Origin: Treponema sp.
GTDB lineage: Bacteria; Spirochaetota; Spirochaetia; Treponematales; Treponemataceae
Reading direction: 5' to 3'
DNA: 64,000 nucleotides
Assembly (NCBI GenBank): GCA_016296205.1
Contig: JAEDJS010000001.1
Coordinates: forward strand, 14,945-78,944
The notes beneath the pieces are model-generated. The model worked only from the letters and a program-made list of their open reading frames with translations, had not been told where the DNA came from and did no database searches. The stretch's first letter is position 1. Every line of letters begins with the position of its first letter. Shown one piece after another: positions 17,119 through 25,766 of this stretch. The position numbers and the translations under genes are program-made.

Positions 17119-18735
17119 ATGGAAACAATGTTGATTTTAGGCGCAGGTTTAATGCAGAGAAGTGCTATAGAAGCTGCAAAGGAAGAAGGTTATTTTACTC
17201 TGGTAGTTGATGCTAACCCCAATGCAGTATGTGTGCCTTATGCAGACCGCTTTGAAAAAATCGACTTAAAAAATAAAGATGAAATTCTTAAACTTGCTCA
17301 AACCTTGGGCAGTGACCTTAAAGGAGTATTTACCTGCAGTACTGATTTTTCTGAATCTGTTTCCTATGTTGCCCAAAATCTTGGTTTAGTAAGTCACACT
17401 CTTGAAGCGGCCCGGAATGCATCAAATAAATTAAGAATGCGAAAATGTTTTCAACAGAATTCCCTTAGTTCTCCATCTTTTTCCGAAGTAACAAGACAAA
17501 CTTTATCTGGTTATCTTGAAGGGGGAATCCTTAACAGCACTGTTTTTCCTAAAGTAATTAAACCTCAGGATAATATGGGTGCAAGAGGATGCAGAATTAT
17601 CCGCAGAAAAGAAGAATTTTTAAGTGCCTGTGAAGATGCTATTATTTCAAGCCGCACAGGAAGGGCAATTCTTGAAGATTACATGGAAGGACCTGAGTTT
17701 TCAATTGATGCACTGGTTCATAAGGGAACTCTTACAATTACAGGTTTTGCAGACAGACATATTTTTTATCCCCCATATTTTATAGAAATGGGCCATACTA
17801 TGAGCTCAAATTTTCCTAAGGCAGAAATTAATCGGGTAATTGAATGTTTTGCAAAAGGAGTAAAAGCTCTGGGACTTTCAGAAGGTGCCGCAAAAGGTGA
17901 TATAAAACTTGCCAGACTTAAATCCGGGGAATATGTTCCTATGATTGGTGAAATTGCTGGTCGGTTAAGCGGCGGATATATGAGCGGTTGGACATTTCCT
18001 TATGCCAGTGGACTTAATCTTACAAAAGAGGCACTGCTGATTGCTGCAGGTAAAGAGCCTCAAACTCTTGAAAAACTTAGAAAGCCTCTGGATATAAAGG
18101 GAACAGGCTTTGATCTCTATGAGGTTGAATGTAGTGCTGTAAGTGCAGAAAGAGCATTTATTTCTATTCCTGGAGTTGTAAAAGAAATCTACGGCAGAGA
18201 AAATGCAGAAGCCTGTCCCTATGTTAAAAATCTGTATTTCAGGGTTAAAGCCGGAGATAGAGTTGATTTTCCTAGAAATAATGTGGAAAAATGCGGAAAT
18301 GTTATTACTTTGTCTAATGATTATAATCTTGCAGTTGAATCAGCGGCTTCTGCAGTTTCAAAAATTGTTTTAAGATTGGAACCATCAGTGGCCGAAACAG
18401 AAAAATTTCTTTTGGGAAAAGTGCCGGCCCATGAAAAAGGATTCCCACCGGATGCTTTCCAGTTAACAGAACAGGAACAGAAACGATTTATGGAATTTCT
18501 TGACAGTGCCCGTGAAATTCCTGAAAATAAAAGTATAACTATGTTTATTCCAAAAGTTCTTGAAGAAATTAAAGATACAAGAAAAGACTGGAATAACAGA
18601 ACTATTGCAGAAACTGTAAAGCTTTTTGATGATATCAGAATGATTCATCCTAAACTTGACTGTAAAACTTTCTGGAAGTGCTTTGTCCGGGGAGGAATTC
18701 AGGGTGCTCTTTACATGTGCGATTCAAAATGGTAG
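17119..18735 (+). CDS. ATP-grasp family carboxylate ligase
   Basis: A 538-residue protein. It begins with a Rossmann-like domain (ILGAGLMQRSAIEAA), then an ATP-grasp core (about 110-320) with FPKVIKPQDNMGARGC (ATP-binding lysine and glycine loop), EDYMEGPEFSID and the metal-site segment GEIAGRLSGG. This layout is typical of carboxylate-amine/thiol ligases such as PurK- or biotin carboxylase-like enzymes that join a carboxylate to an amine using ATP. The substrate is unknown; it may add an amino acid to a sugar acid made by the neighbouring genes (inference). GAGG precedes ATG. The last ~100 residues are helical and unassigned. Confidence 0.82.
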   Translation: METMLILGAGLMQRSAIEAAKEEGYFTLVVDANPNAVCVPYADRFEKIDLKNKDEILKLAQTLGSDLKGVFTCSTDFSESVSYVAQNLGLVSHTLEAARNASNKLRMRKCFQQNSLSSPSFSEVTRQTLSGYLEGGILNSTVFPKVIKPQDNMGARGCRIIRRKEEFLSACEDAIISSRTGRAILEDYMEGPEFSIDALVHKGTLTITGFADRHIFYPPYFIEMGHTMSSNFPKAEINRVIECFAKGVKALGLSEGAAKGDIKLARLKSGEYVPMIGEIAGRLSGGYMSGWTFPYASGLNLTKEALLIAAGKEPQTLEKLRKPLDIKGTGFDLYEVECSAVSAERAFISIPGVVKEIYGRENAEACPYVKNLYFRVKAGDRVDFPRNNVEKCGNVITLSNDYNLAVESAASAVSKIVLRLEPSVAETEKFLLGKVPAHEKGFPPDAFQLTEQEQKRFMEFLDSAREIPENKSITMFIPKVLEEIKDTRKDWNNRTIAETVKLFDDIRMIHPKLDCKTFWKCFVRGGIQGALYMCDSKW

Positions 18736-18750
18736 ATTTTTGATAAAATT

Positions 18751-19797
18751 ATGTCAGTAAAAAAAATATTTTCTTTAATTTTTTATTTGTTTTCTCTTTT
18801 CTGTTCTTCCTTTGTTTTTGCTCAGGATAAAAAGATCAACCTTATGGAAGAATCTTCAAAACGGGGCATGACCTTATACTGGGACAGCTTTGCAGAAAAC
18901 GGACTTATAGAAAAAAATGGTCATTATATTTCCTTTCACATTGGTGATAACTTTATTTTAAGTGATTATCAGCTTATTGTTGCTGCCGATGCACCTGTTC
19001 TTGAAAATGGCAAAATTTATGTAAGCCGTCAGTTTATAGACAGTGCAGAACTTCATTTAGCCCAGGAAGCTGCGGACAATCTTTACAGAATCGGTGCAAT
19101 TTTAATTGATCCCGGCCATGGAGGAAAAGATCCAGGCTCAATCGGCGGATATACTCAAAACGGCAAAAAAATTACATTAAACGAAAAAGATGTAAATTTA
19201 AGAATTTCAAAAATGCTTTATGAAAAATTAAAGGCTGCATACCCGGACAAACAGATTTTAATGACTCGTGATAAAGATGTGTTCCTTACTCTTGAACAGC
19301 GCACAAAAATTGCCAACGGCGTAAAACTTAAGGATAAAGAAGCAATCATTTATTGTAGTATTCATCAGAATTCCAACTTGAGTTCAAAACCCAGCGGCTA
19401 TGAAGTATGGTATCTTTCACCTGGATACAGAAGGCAGGTTTTAAAAGATTCTGGTGATGATGATGCTAGTCTTCTCCCAATTCTGAACAGTATGCTTGAA
19501 GAAGAATATACAACTGAATCAATTCTTATTGCAAAATTCATAATGGATGGAATTGGTGCCCAGGTTGGAAACTTAAGTCAGGCCAGGGGAATCAAAGCCG
19601 AAGAATGGTATGTAGTTAAAAATTCCTTTATGCCAAGTGTTCTTGTAGAAGCGGGATTTATTTCCAATCCTCAGGAAGCAAAGCTTTTGAATGATGAAAA
19701 CTACTTGCAGAAAATGTCAACAGGAATATATAATGGTCTCCAGGCTTTTGTTACTCATTTTGAGCGCTCAAAAGGTTTTACTGGAATAAACCACTAA
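18751..19797 (+). CDS. N-acetylmuramoyl-L-alanine amidase (Amidase_3)
   Basis: A 348-residue secreted protein: signal peptide at residues 1-25 (hydrophobic core ending SSFVFAQ), a ~85-residue N-terminal domain, then a zinc amidase domain (about 115-340). The zinc ligands are visible in DPGHGGKDPG, the Glu of LNEKDVNL, and the His of SIHQNSN; the catalytic Glu is in LVEAGFISN. It cleaves the bond between muramic acid and the stem peptide during wall turnover or division. It starts 15 nt after the ATP-grasp gene with no clear ribosome-binding site, so it is probably read as part of that transcript. Confidence 0.92.
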   Translation: MSVKKIFSLIFYLFSLFCSSFVFAQDKKINLMEESSKRGMTLYWDSFAENGLIEKNGHYISFHIGDNFILSDYQLIVAADAPVLENGKIYVSRQFIDSAELHLAQEAADNLYRIGAILIDPGHGGKDPGSIGGYTQNGKKITLNEKDVNLRISKMLYEKLKAAYPDKQILMTRDKDVFLTLEQRTKIANGVKLKDKEAIIYCSIHQNSNLSSKPSGYEVWYLSPGYRRQVLKDSGDDDASLLPILNSMLEEEYTTESILIAKFIMDGIGAQVGNLSQARGIKAEEWYVVKNSFMPSVLVEAGFISNPQEAKLLNDENYLQKMSTGIYNGLQAFVTHFERSKGFTGINH

Positions 19798-19813
19798 AAA
19801 AGGATAGAAAAAA

Positions 19814-20290
19814 ATGATAGAAAAAATGAAAATAAATGAATTTGTTAGAAAATACTGGCCCCTGGGATTGTTACTGGTGCTGATTCTGTCGCTTATTCTC
19901 TTAAAAACAGGACTTCCACAACCAGGAAAACGATATAAAATGTATTTTTATTCTTATGATTCAGAAAAATACTGCAGGGAAACACGAATCCTTCCAAAAA
20001 ATCCAGTGCAGGGCAGGGAAAAAGCTTTTGTTGACGAACTTCTTCTGGGACCCTTTACTAACCGTTACAAGCGGATTTTTGCCCGTGGAACAAAAACATT
20101 GTTCTGTATTGTTGAAAATGATACAATTTTTGTAAATTTATCAAAAGAAGCACTACAGAATTCCGGGGAGAATGCCGATATATTAAAAAGTATAGAACTT
20201 TTTAGGAAAAATATCCTAAAAAATTTCAAAAATATAAATACAGTTGAGCTGTATATTGATTCAGTTTATGTTCCGGAAACTGTAAATTAA
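19814..20290 (+). CDS. Membrane-anchored GerMN-domain protein
   Basis: A 158-residue protein with one N-terminal membrane helix (about 15-34) and a periplasmic GerMN (sporulation/spore germination) domain, seen in the order of RKxFVDELLLGP, an FCIVENDTIFVNLSKEAL strand pair and a helix ending before NTVELYIDSVYV. In other bacteria GerMN domains occur next to cell-wall hydrolases and SPOR-like proteins, which fits its place 16 nt after the amidase gene. AAGGA lies 9 nt before the ATG. Function is not established. Confidence 0.75.
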   Translation: MIEKMKINEFVRKYWPLGLLLVLILSLILLKTGLPQPGKRYKMYFYSYDSEKYCRETRILPKNPVQGREKAFVDELLLGPFTNRYKRIFARGTKTLFCIVENDTIFVNLSKEALQNSGENADILKSIELFRKNILKNFKNINTVELYIDSVYVPETVN

Positions 20291-20309
20291 GTTGTTTTTT
20301 AAAAAAAAC

Positions 20310-20338
20310 TTGACAAAATTCATTAGTTATCGGATAAT
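20310..20338 (+). promoter_or_regulatory. Strong sigma70-type promoter for flaA
   Basis: Perfect TTGACA (20310-20315), 17-nt spacer and GATAAT (20333-20338). Predicted leader is about 38-40 nt and includes AAGGAG 6 nt before the ATG. No sigma28-type element is seen. Confidence 0.75.
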
Positions 20339-20383
20339 AAGAGAACAAGGCTACATCTCAAAATTGTATTTAAGGAGCTTCGA

Positions 20384-21478
20384 ATGAAGAGGTATTTTAT
20401 TTTATTTGCTGCTGTTATGCTTCTGGCAGGTTCATTTGGTTTTGCAAAAGAATCAATTATTATTGATTTTACTTTGCTTGACACAGACTGCTGCGCTGAT
20501 GAAGAAACTGGTATTGCCAAGGAAAACAGCAGAACAGTTATGGACTACTCTGTATCCGCCGGTGCATCTTTCACCGACAGTCAGAAGGCATTGCTTAAAA
20601 CATCACTTGCATTACCAAACTGGGAAGTTGAACTTAACTCATCTTCACGCAATGTAAATGCAGTTGCAAATTCAAGAGTTGTTGCAGCACCAGTAAGAGA
20701 TGCCGAAGAGGTAAAAGTTCCATTCAAAGGTTCAAATGTTATGGGTGTACGCGTATTGTTCCCAACATGGTCAGCAAACGCTTATGCAAAAATCAAACCA
20801 CCATTTGAAATTCAGGCTTATGAACCATTGGCAGACTGTGATGAAAACGGTATCCGCCAGGAACAGACAGATGACCAGAAAGGTAAATACCTTTTCGAAG
20901 AAGGTTATGGTCTTGTAAGAAACGTTGGTGTGATTAAATCAATTTCTGTTTCATCTTATGGTGAAAACTTTCCACACGGATTATATGTTCTTCTTAAGGA
21001 TAACGACAACATCGAACGCCGCTACTTTATGGGTTACTTGATGTTTGACGGTTGGAAAACACTTATCTGGAACAATCCTGAATATGCAACAGAACTCCGC
21101 ACTCGCGCTGTAAAACATGTACCAATTTATCCACGGGGAACTCCATTTGTAAAGTTCCAGGGATTCCAGATCACACGTGATTCAATGGACAATGGTGGAG
21201 ATTTTATTGGTTACTTTAAAGATGTTAAAATCATTTACGACTTGGCTGTAACAACTGCTGATCGTGACATTGATGATGAAGCTCTCTGGGGAATTATTAA
21301 GAAGAAAGAAACTGCACGTCAGGTTCGCGAAATGGAAAGATTCGGCGACGACCAGGTTTTGCGCTATCTTGAAAAGCAGAAAATCGCTCTTGACAGCGAA
21401 ACTTTCAAAGCAGACGACTATCTTGGAACTGACGACGAAGATTCAACAAGTTCAAGTGGTACAGCTGCAGAAAAATAA
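20384..21478 (+). CDS. flaA: Flagellar filament outer layer (sheath) protein FlaA
   Basis: A 364-residue protein beginning with a signal peptide (MKRYFILFAAVMLLAGSFGFA). Features of spirochaetal FlaA include FKGSNVMGVRVLFP, the KSISVSSYGENFPHGLYVLL segment, and RRYFMGYLMFDGWKTLIWNNP, plus the KDVKIIYDLAV segment near the C-terminus. FlaA coats the FlaB core of the periplasmic flagella and affects filament stiffness and motility. It has its own strong promoter and terminator and is therefore monocistronic. The C-terminal tail is Asp/Ser-rich. Codon choice is more biased (more C-ending codons) than in the surrounding genes, as expected for an abundant protein. Confidence 0.95.
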   Translation: MKRYFILFAAVMLLAGSFGFAKESIIIDFTLLDTDCCADEETGIAKENSRTVMDYSVSAGASFTDSQKALLKTSLALPNWEVELNSSSRNVNAVANSRVVAAPVRDAEEVKVPFKGSNVMGVRVLFPTWSANAYAKIKPPFEIQAYEPLADCDENGIRQEQTDDQKGKYLFEEGYGLVRNVGVIKSISVSSYGENFPHGLYVLLKDNDNIERRYFMGYLMFDGWKTLIWNNPEYATELRTRAVKHVPIYPRGTPFVKFQGFQITRDSMDNGGDFIGYFKDVKIIYDLAVTTADRDIDDEALWGIIKKKETARQVREMERFGDDQVLRYLEKQKIALDSETFKADDYLGTDDEDSTSSSGTAAEK

Positions 21479-21517
21479 TTCTGGTAGTAAAAGTTAACAG
21501 AGTCTAAAATAAAATAA

Positions 21518-21546
21518 AAACCGTTTCTGGAAACAGAAGCGGTTTT
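21518..21546 (+). terminator. flaA terminator
   Basis: Stem aaaccgtttctg / cagaagcggttt with a GAAA tetraloop, preceded by an A-tract and followed by a run of six T. A textbook rho-independent terminator 40 bp after the flaA stop. Confidence 0.9.
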
Positions 21547-21575
21547 TTATTTTTAAATCTTATTATAAATAAAAT

Positions 21576-21604
21576 TTGCATTATCTTAAAATCAAGTGTA
21601 AAAT
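21576..21604 (+). promoter_or_regulatory. Leaderless promoter for the alarmone synthetase-TPR gene
   Basis: TTGCAT (21576-21581), 17-nt spacer, TAAAAT (21599-21604). Only 6 nt separate the -10 box from the ATG at 21611, so the transcript should begin at or next to the start codon. No Shine-Dalgarno is present. Confidence 0.7.
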
Positions 21605-21610
21605 ATAAAT

Positions 21611-22861
21611 ATGATTGAAAATAAAAAAGTATCAAACCTTCCTTCAAAGGAACAGCTTAAACTTACATACCAACGTTATGAGTCTTTATTAACAGAAATC
21701 CTCTTTAACATTGAGCGAAAACTAAAAAAGTCGTTAAAGCTTGCTCCAATGCCAACTTATAAATCCCGCATTAAGAATTTTGAAAGTTATTTTCCAAAAG
21801 TTCTTCGCCAAAAGCCAATAGAAGCTGCTGATTCAAATAAACTGGTTACTTTAACAGATATAATGGGAATCAGGGTAATTTGTGCCTTTCTTGAAGATTT
21901 AAGTGAAGTTGAGCGGCAAATTGTTCAGCTTTTTGATATAAAGGAAATTGAGCGTAAAGGCGCAGATCAGACTTTTAAGGAATTTGGCTATGAAAGTGTT
22001 CATATTTTAATTTCTATTCCTGAAGACTGCTTGCCGGAAACTATTCCAGAAAATACACCTATTCCCCAAGATCTTGTTTGTGAAATTCAAATCAGGACAA
22101 TTTTGCAGGATGCCTGGGCCGAAGTTGAACACGAACTTGTTTATAAAAGTCAATTTAATCCTTTTGATAAACCTTTGCGACGGAAACTTGCCAGTATGAA
22201 TGCAAGTCTTACTCTTTCTGATATAATATTCCAGGAAATTCGTGATTACCAGAAAAAATTCCAGGGGGAACTTAGCCTTAGACGTAATACTTTTTATGAT
22301 CAGGCCAGTGCAATTGATGACAGTGAAATGGGAATTGCTCCTGTAAATGAAAGTCTTGGGGTTTCTACCGGTAATTCCAAGGGAACAATTGATGATCTTG
22401 TTCTAGAAGCATTGCATCTTCATAACAGTGGAAACTTAAACGAGGCAATTGCAATTTATACACAGATTATTCAAAAAGTTGATAATAATACTGTTCTGAG
22501 TGTTATTTATAAACATCGTGGAATGGCATTTTTTGCTATGAATAAATATGACGATGCATTATCTGATTTTAAGAAAAGCATTGAATGTGATCCAAAGAGT
22601 TTTAGAAGTGCATATTATGAAGGAATTGTATTCAGTGTTCAGGGAAAGTACAGCGAAGCAATTGAATGTTATAACAAATCCCTGGAATTAAATAATTATC
22701 AGAGTCATGTTTATTACAGAAGGGCATTGGCTTACTTTAATTTAAATGATTTCCAGACTTCTCTCCAGGATCTTGATAATGCTGCAAAACTTGGCCTTGA
22801 TGATAAAGAATGTAAATTGCTGAGAAGTAAACTGGTGGCAAAATTTGATATGGGAATGTAA
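21611..22861 (+). CDS. Small alarmone synthetase (RelA/SpoT synthetase domain) fused to TPRs
   Basis: A 416-residue protein. Residues about 20-215 form a RelA/SpoT-type (p)ppGpp synthetase domain: KSRIKNFESY (ATP/GTP-binding basic patch), DIMGIRVICAF (metal Asp), FGYESVHILI (in place of the common GYRSxH) and EIQIRTILQDAWAEVEH, which is nearly invariant. There is no HD hydrolase domain. Residues about 265-405 contain four TPR units. It should make ppGpp or a related alarmone from ATP and GDP/GTP; the TPRs could tether or regulate it (inference). Monocistronic, with a leaderless promoter and its own terminator. Confidence 0.88.
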   Translation: MIENKKVSNLPSKEQLKLTYQRYESLLTEILFNIERKLKKSLKLAPMPTYKSRIKNFESYFPKVLRQKPIEAADSNKLVTLTDIMGIRVICAFLEDLSEVERQIVQLFDIKEIERKGADQTFKEFGYESVHILISIPEDCLPETIPENTPIPQDLVCEIQIRTILQDAWAEVEHELVYKSQFNPFDKPLRRKLASMNASLTLSDIIFQEIRDYQKKFQGELSLRRNTFYDQASAIDDSEMGIAPVNESLGVSTGNSKGTIDDLVLEALHLHNSGNLNEAIAIYTQIIQKVDNNTVLSVIYKHRGMAFFAMNKYDDALSDFKKSIECDPKSFRSAYYEGIVFSVQGKYSEAIECYNKSLELNNYQSHVYYRRALAYFNLNDFQTSLQDLDNAAKLGLDDKECKLLRSKLVAKFDMGM

Positions 22862-22895
22862 GTTTTAAACTTACGTTTTAAGCTTAAATTGATTA

Positions 22896-22936
22896 AAAAC
22901 TGTCTGAAAACTAATTGTTTTTGGGCAGTTTTTTTT
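22896..22936 (+). terminator. Terminator of the alarmone synthetase gene
   Basis: Imperfect stem aaactgtctgaaaac / gtttttgggcagttt with a short loop and a following run of eight T, about 35 bp after the stop codon. Confidence 0.75.
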
Positions 22937-22951
22937 ATAATTTTTAAAGGG

Positions 22952-22981
22952 CAAAAAAAATAGCAGTCATTTCTGACTGCT
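22952..22981 (-). terminator. Terminator of tRNA-Glu
   Basis: On the minus strand a perfect 8-bp stem AGCAGTCA / TGACTGCT with a GAAA loop is followed by eight T. It begins only 3 nt after the predicted tRNA 3' end. Confidence 0.85.
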
Positions 22982-22983
22982 TT

Positions 22984-23055
22984 CATCTCCTAGCAGAATT
23001 GAACTGCTGTTGTCGGGATGAAAACCCGATGTCCTAACCACTAGACGAAGGAGAC
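22984..23055 (-). tRNA. tRNA-Glu (anticodon TTC)
   Basis: The minus strand folds as a complete cloverleaf of 72 nt including the discriminator: acceptor GTCTCCT / AGGAGAT (with a G-U at the first pair), D-arm GTCTAGTGGTTAGGAC, anticodon stem TCGGG / CCCGA with loop TTTTCAT giving anticodon TTC, and T-arm AGCAG-TTCAATT-CTGCT. No CCA is encoded, so it is added afterwards. It has its own promoter (23060-23089) and terminator (22952-22981). Confidence 0.95.
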
Positions 23056-23059
23056 ATAC

Positions 23060-23089
23060 ATTTTACTTAACACTTAACGTGTTGTTCAA
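23060..23089 (-). promoter_or_regulatory. Promoter of tRNA-Glu
   Basis: Minus-strand TTGAAC (23084-23089) and TAAAAT (23060-23065) with an 18-nt spacer, ending 4 nt before the tRNA 5' end. Confidence 0.5.
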
Positions 23090-23181
23090 TGTGACTTAAA
23101 TATAACAGTTATATAAAAAATAGTCAATAGGTAAAATCAAAAAAAATCAAAAAAAAATAAAAAATTTGTTAAAAATTCAAC

Positions 23182-23209
23182 TTGACCATTTCACCTTTTT
23201 TATTAAAAT
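23182..23209 (+). promoter_or_regulatory. Leaderless promoter for the JAMM-DinG gene
   Basis: TTGACC (23182-23187), 16-nt spacer, TAAAAT (23204-23209), 7 nt before ATG 23217. This argues against the longer reading frame that begins inside the promoter at 23166. Confidence 0.6.
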
Positions 23210-23216
23210 ATTAATT

Positions 23217-25667
23217 ATGGATATTAAGCAGAGGTTTACGCAATCAATTATTACTGCCATGAAGCGAGACGTAAAGGAAGCAGCTGGCAATGAAGTTTTC
23301 TGGGTAGGAAAAATCAACAGTAACGGCCTTGTTGTTAGCGTTAAAGTTGGTGCCAGAGGAAACGAAGATTCAGTTGTTGTAAACCAGGGACTTGCAAAAG
23401 AGGGGCATGTTTTAATTCATAATCATCCAAGCGGAATTCTTTATCCCAGTGAAGCAGACCAGTCTATTGCTTACAATGCCAACGATTCTTCTTTAGGTTT
23501 TTATATTGTTGACAATAATATAAGTGATGTTTATGTTGTTGTTGAACCAATTCTTCCTAAAGTATACAAAAAAATCAATCTTGAGGAAGCGGCCCGGTAT
23601 ATTTCTAAAAATGGTGAATTTGCCCGTCAGAATGAAAATTATGAAGAAAGACCGTCTCAAATTGAATTATTAAAGAAAATCTGTGAATCATTTAACGAAA
23701 ATAAAATTGGTGTTTTCGAAGCGGGAACAGGGGTAGGAAAAAGCTTTGCCTATTTGATTCCCAGTATTCTATGGGCTGTTCAAAATAAAGAAAGAGTTGT
23801 AATAAGTACTGGAACTATTAATCTCCAGCAGCAGCTTATAGAAAAAGACATACCTGTAGCTCAGAAAATTCTTGGACAGGAAATAAAATCAATTCTTTTA
23901 AAAGGACGCCAGAATTATATTTGTCTCAGAAGATTAAAAGATGCGTCAAATGAACGGGATTTGTTTTCTGAAGAAACAGAAATTTTTGATTCAATTTATG
24001 AATGGTCAAAAAATACATCAACTGGTTCAAAAAGCGATTTAAGTTTTGTTCCCCCTGATAATATCTGGAGCCGCATAAACAGTGAAAGTGATGCGTGTAT
24101 GGGCGGAAAATGTCCCAACCGGGAGCAGTGTTTTGTTATGAAACTTAGAAAGGAAGCCGCAGATGCCAGTTTAATTGTTGTAAATCATCACCTTCTTTTT
24201 GCTGATATAGAAAGCCGTATGAATGGTGTTGGTTATGATGAAGTGGCAGTTCTTCCGCCATATAGTAGACTGGTTTTTGATGAAGCCCACGGAATTGAAG
24301 ACAGTGCTACAAGTTTTTTTAGTGAGTCCATTAACAGATTTAAAATTTTAAAACAGCTGAATCTTCTTTTTAGACGGAAGCGGTCTTCTGTAAACGGGCT
24401 TATAGCCAATGTGGGCGTTATTTCAAACATGGATGATCCAATAACTGCTGCTGAAGAATTAATAGAAAAAGTAAAAACTGATTTAATTCTTGCAGAACAG
24501 GTGGCAGGCGATGCTATGGATAATTCTTCTACTGCCCGTATTACTGATGAAAACAGTTTTGTATATTCATCTGTTATTCATCAAATTCTTGAACTAAGGA
24601 ATTCAATCAATAAACTTTATGAATTTATCCAGGAGTTGATTTGTGAAGTTCCTGATGATATGAAGGATTTTCCGCCATTGTGGGAGCTTAAAGCTGTGGC
24701 AAGACGTCTTGAAGATATGCTTGTACTTTGCGGAACTTATTCTGAGTGGGACCAGCATGCAGATAAAGTTTTCTGGATGCAGAAGCATAAACTATCTGGT
24801 GCAAAATTTAAATCTGATGACACGCTTTTTGTTGAATTCAACCAGACTCCTCTCAACATTGCTCCCTTAATGAACATGGGTGTTTTTGAACCAATGAGTA
24901 CTGTTATCTGCACTAGTGCCACTTTGCGAACAGGTACAACTTTTGACTACTGGTTTAACCGCACCGGAATTAATTTTGTAGAAAATGAACGGCTTCTCAA
25001 AGGTGTATTTGAAAGTCCTTTTCCTTATTCAACTAATATGATTTTTGCAGTAACCAGAGACGCTCCTCAACCTAGTAATCCTAACTTTCAATTTTGGATA
25101 GAAGAATCAATCCCACGGCTGATTGTTGGTGCAAAAGGCAGAACCCTTGTTCTTTTTACTTCTTATGAAAGTTTAAAGTACAGTTTTAATGCGGCCAGAA
25201 CTTATTTAAAAGGCAGTCCGTTTCATCTCCTTAAACAGGGGGATGATGACAGGTTTAGACTTCTGGAAGTTTTTAAAAAGGATACATCAAGTGTTCTCTT
25301 TGCTACAGACAGTTTTTGGGAAGGAGTTGACGTTCCCGGTGAAAGTTTAAGTCAGGTGATAATTGTAAAATTGCCTTTTGCAGTTCCCAATGATCCGGTT
25401 TTTGAAGCAAGAGGAGAAGCAATAAAAAAGAAGGGCAGAAGTGATTTTATGGAATTAAGTGTTCCTCATGCTGTAATTAAATTCAGACAGGGATTTGGCC
25501 GGTTAATCAGGCACAGTAATGATAAAGGAGTTCTTGTTGTATTTGATAAAAGACTTGTAGAAAGCAGCTATGGTAAACAGTTTACAACTAGTGTGCCTCA
25601 GACTCGAAAAATGTATGGAACTCTGGACCAGACAATTCTTACAGTTGAAAATTTTCTTACTGTTTAA
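23217..25667 (+). CDS. DinG/XPD-type FeS helicase with N-terminal JAMM (RadC-like) domain
   Basis: An 816-residue protein. Residues 1-110 contain a JAMM/MPN+ metalloprotease-fold motif: E26, H68-N-H70-P-S-G, S78 and D81, spaced exactly as in RadC/JAB domains. From about 140 onward it is a superfamily 2 helicase of the DinG/XPD group: Walker A (AGTGVGKS), four FeS-cluster cysteines (YICLRR, then CMGGKC and QC), DEAH, and the motif VI segment RQGFGRLIR near the C-terminus. DinG unwinds DNA with 5'-3' polarity and resolves R-loops and other structures. The JAMM part is an unusual addition. The start at ATG 23217 is set by the promoter and lacks a Shine-Dalgarno. Confidence 0.88.
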   Translation: MDIKQRFTQSIITAMKRDVKEAAGNEVFWVGKINSNGLVVSVKVGARGNEDSVVVNQGLAKEGHVLIHNHPSGILYPSEADQSIAYNANDSSLGFYIVDNNISDVYVVVEPILPKVYKKINLEEAARYISKNGEFARQNENYEERPSQIELLKKICESFNENKIGVFEAGTGVGKSFAYLIPSILWAVQNKERVVISTGTINLQQQLIEKDIPVAQKILGQEIKSILLKGRQNYICLRRLKDASNERDLFSEETEIFDSIYEWSKNTSTGSKSDLSFVPPDNIWSRINSESDACMGGKCPNREQCFVMKLRKEAADASLIVVNHHLLFADIESRMNGVGYDEVAVLPPYSRLVFDEAHGIEDSATSFFSESINRFKILKQLNLLFRRKRSSVNGLIANVGVISNMDDPITAAEELIEKVKTDLILAEQVAGDAMDNSSTARITDENSFVYSSVIHQILELRNSINKLYEFIQELICEVPDDMKDFPPLWELKAVARRLEDMLVLCGTYSEWDQHADKVFWMQKHKLSGAKFKSDDTLFVEFNQTPLNIAPLMNMGVFEPMSTVICTSATLRTGTTFDYWFNRTGINFVENERLLKGVFESPFPYSTNMIFAVTRDAPQPSNPNFQFWIEESIPRLIVGAKGRTLVLFTSYESLKYSFNAARTYLKGSPFHLLKQGDDDRFRLLEVFKKDTSSVLFATDSFWEGVDVPGESLSQVIIVKLPFAVPNDPVFEARGEAIKKKGRSDFMELSVPHAVIKFRQGFGRLIRHSNDKGVLVVFDKRLVESSYGKQFTTSVPQTRKMYGTLDQTILTVENFLTV

Positions 25668-25694
25668 AAAAATGTTCAGTTAACAAAAAGTTAT

Positions 25695-25723
25695 TTGCAT
25701 ATTTTATCAAGTTGAATTATAAT
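25695..25723 (+). promoter_or_regulatory. Promoter for the alpha/beta hydrolase gene
   Basis: TTGCAT (25695-25700), 17-nt spacer, perfect TATAAT (25718-25723). Leader of about 35-40 nt with AGGAG before the ATG. Confidence 0.7.
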
Positions 25724-25766
25724 GTAATAAAAACAAATTGTTATATTATTTTTTAGGAGATTATAT

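Noticed and set aside
23166..23217. Extending the JAMM-DinG protein upstream to 23166
   Set aside because: The added 17 codons run through the -35 and -10 boxes of its promoter; ATG 23217 begins the conserved JAMM domain.
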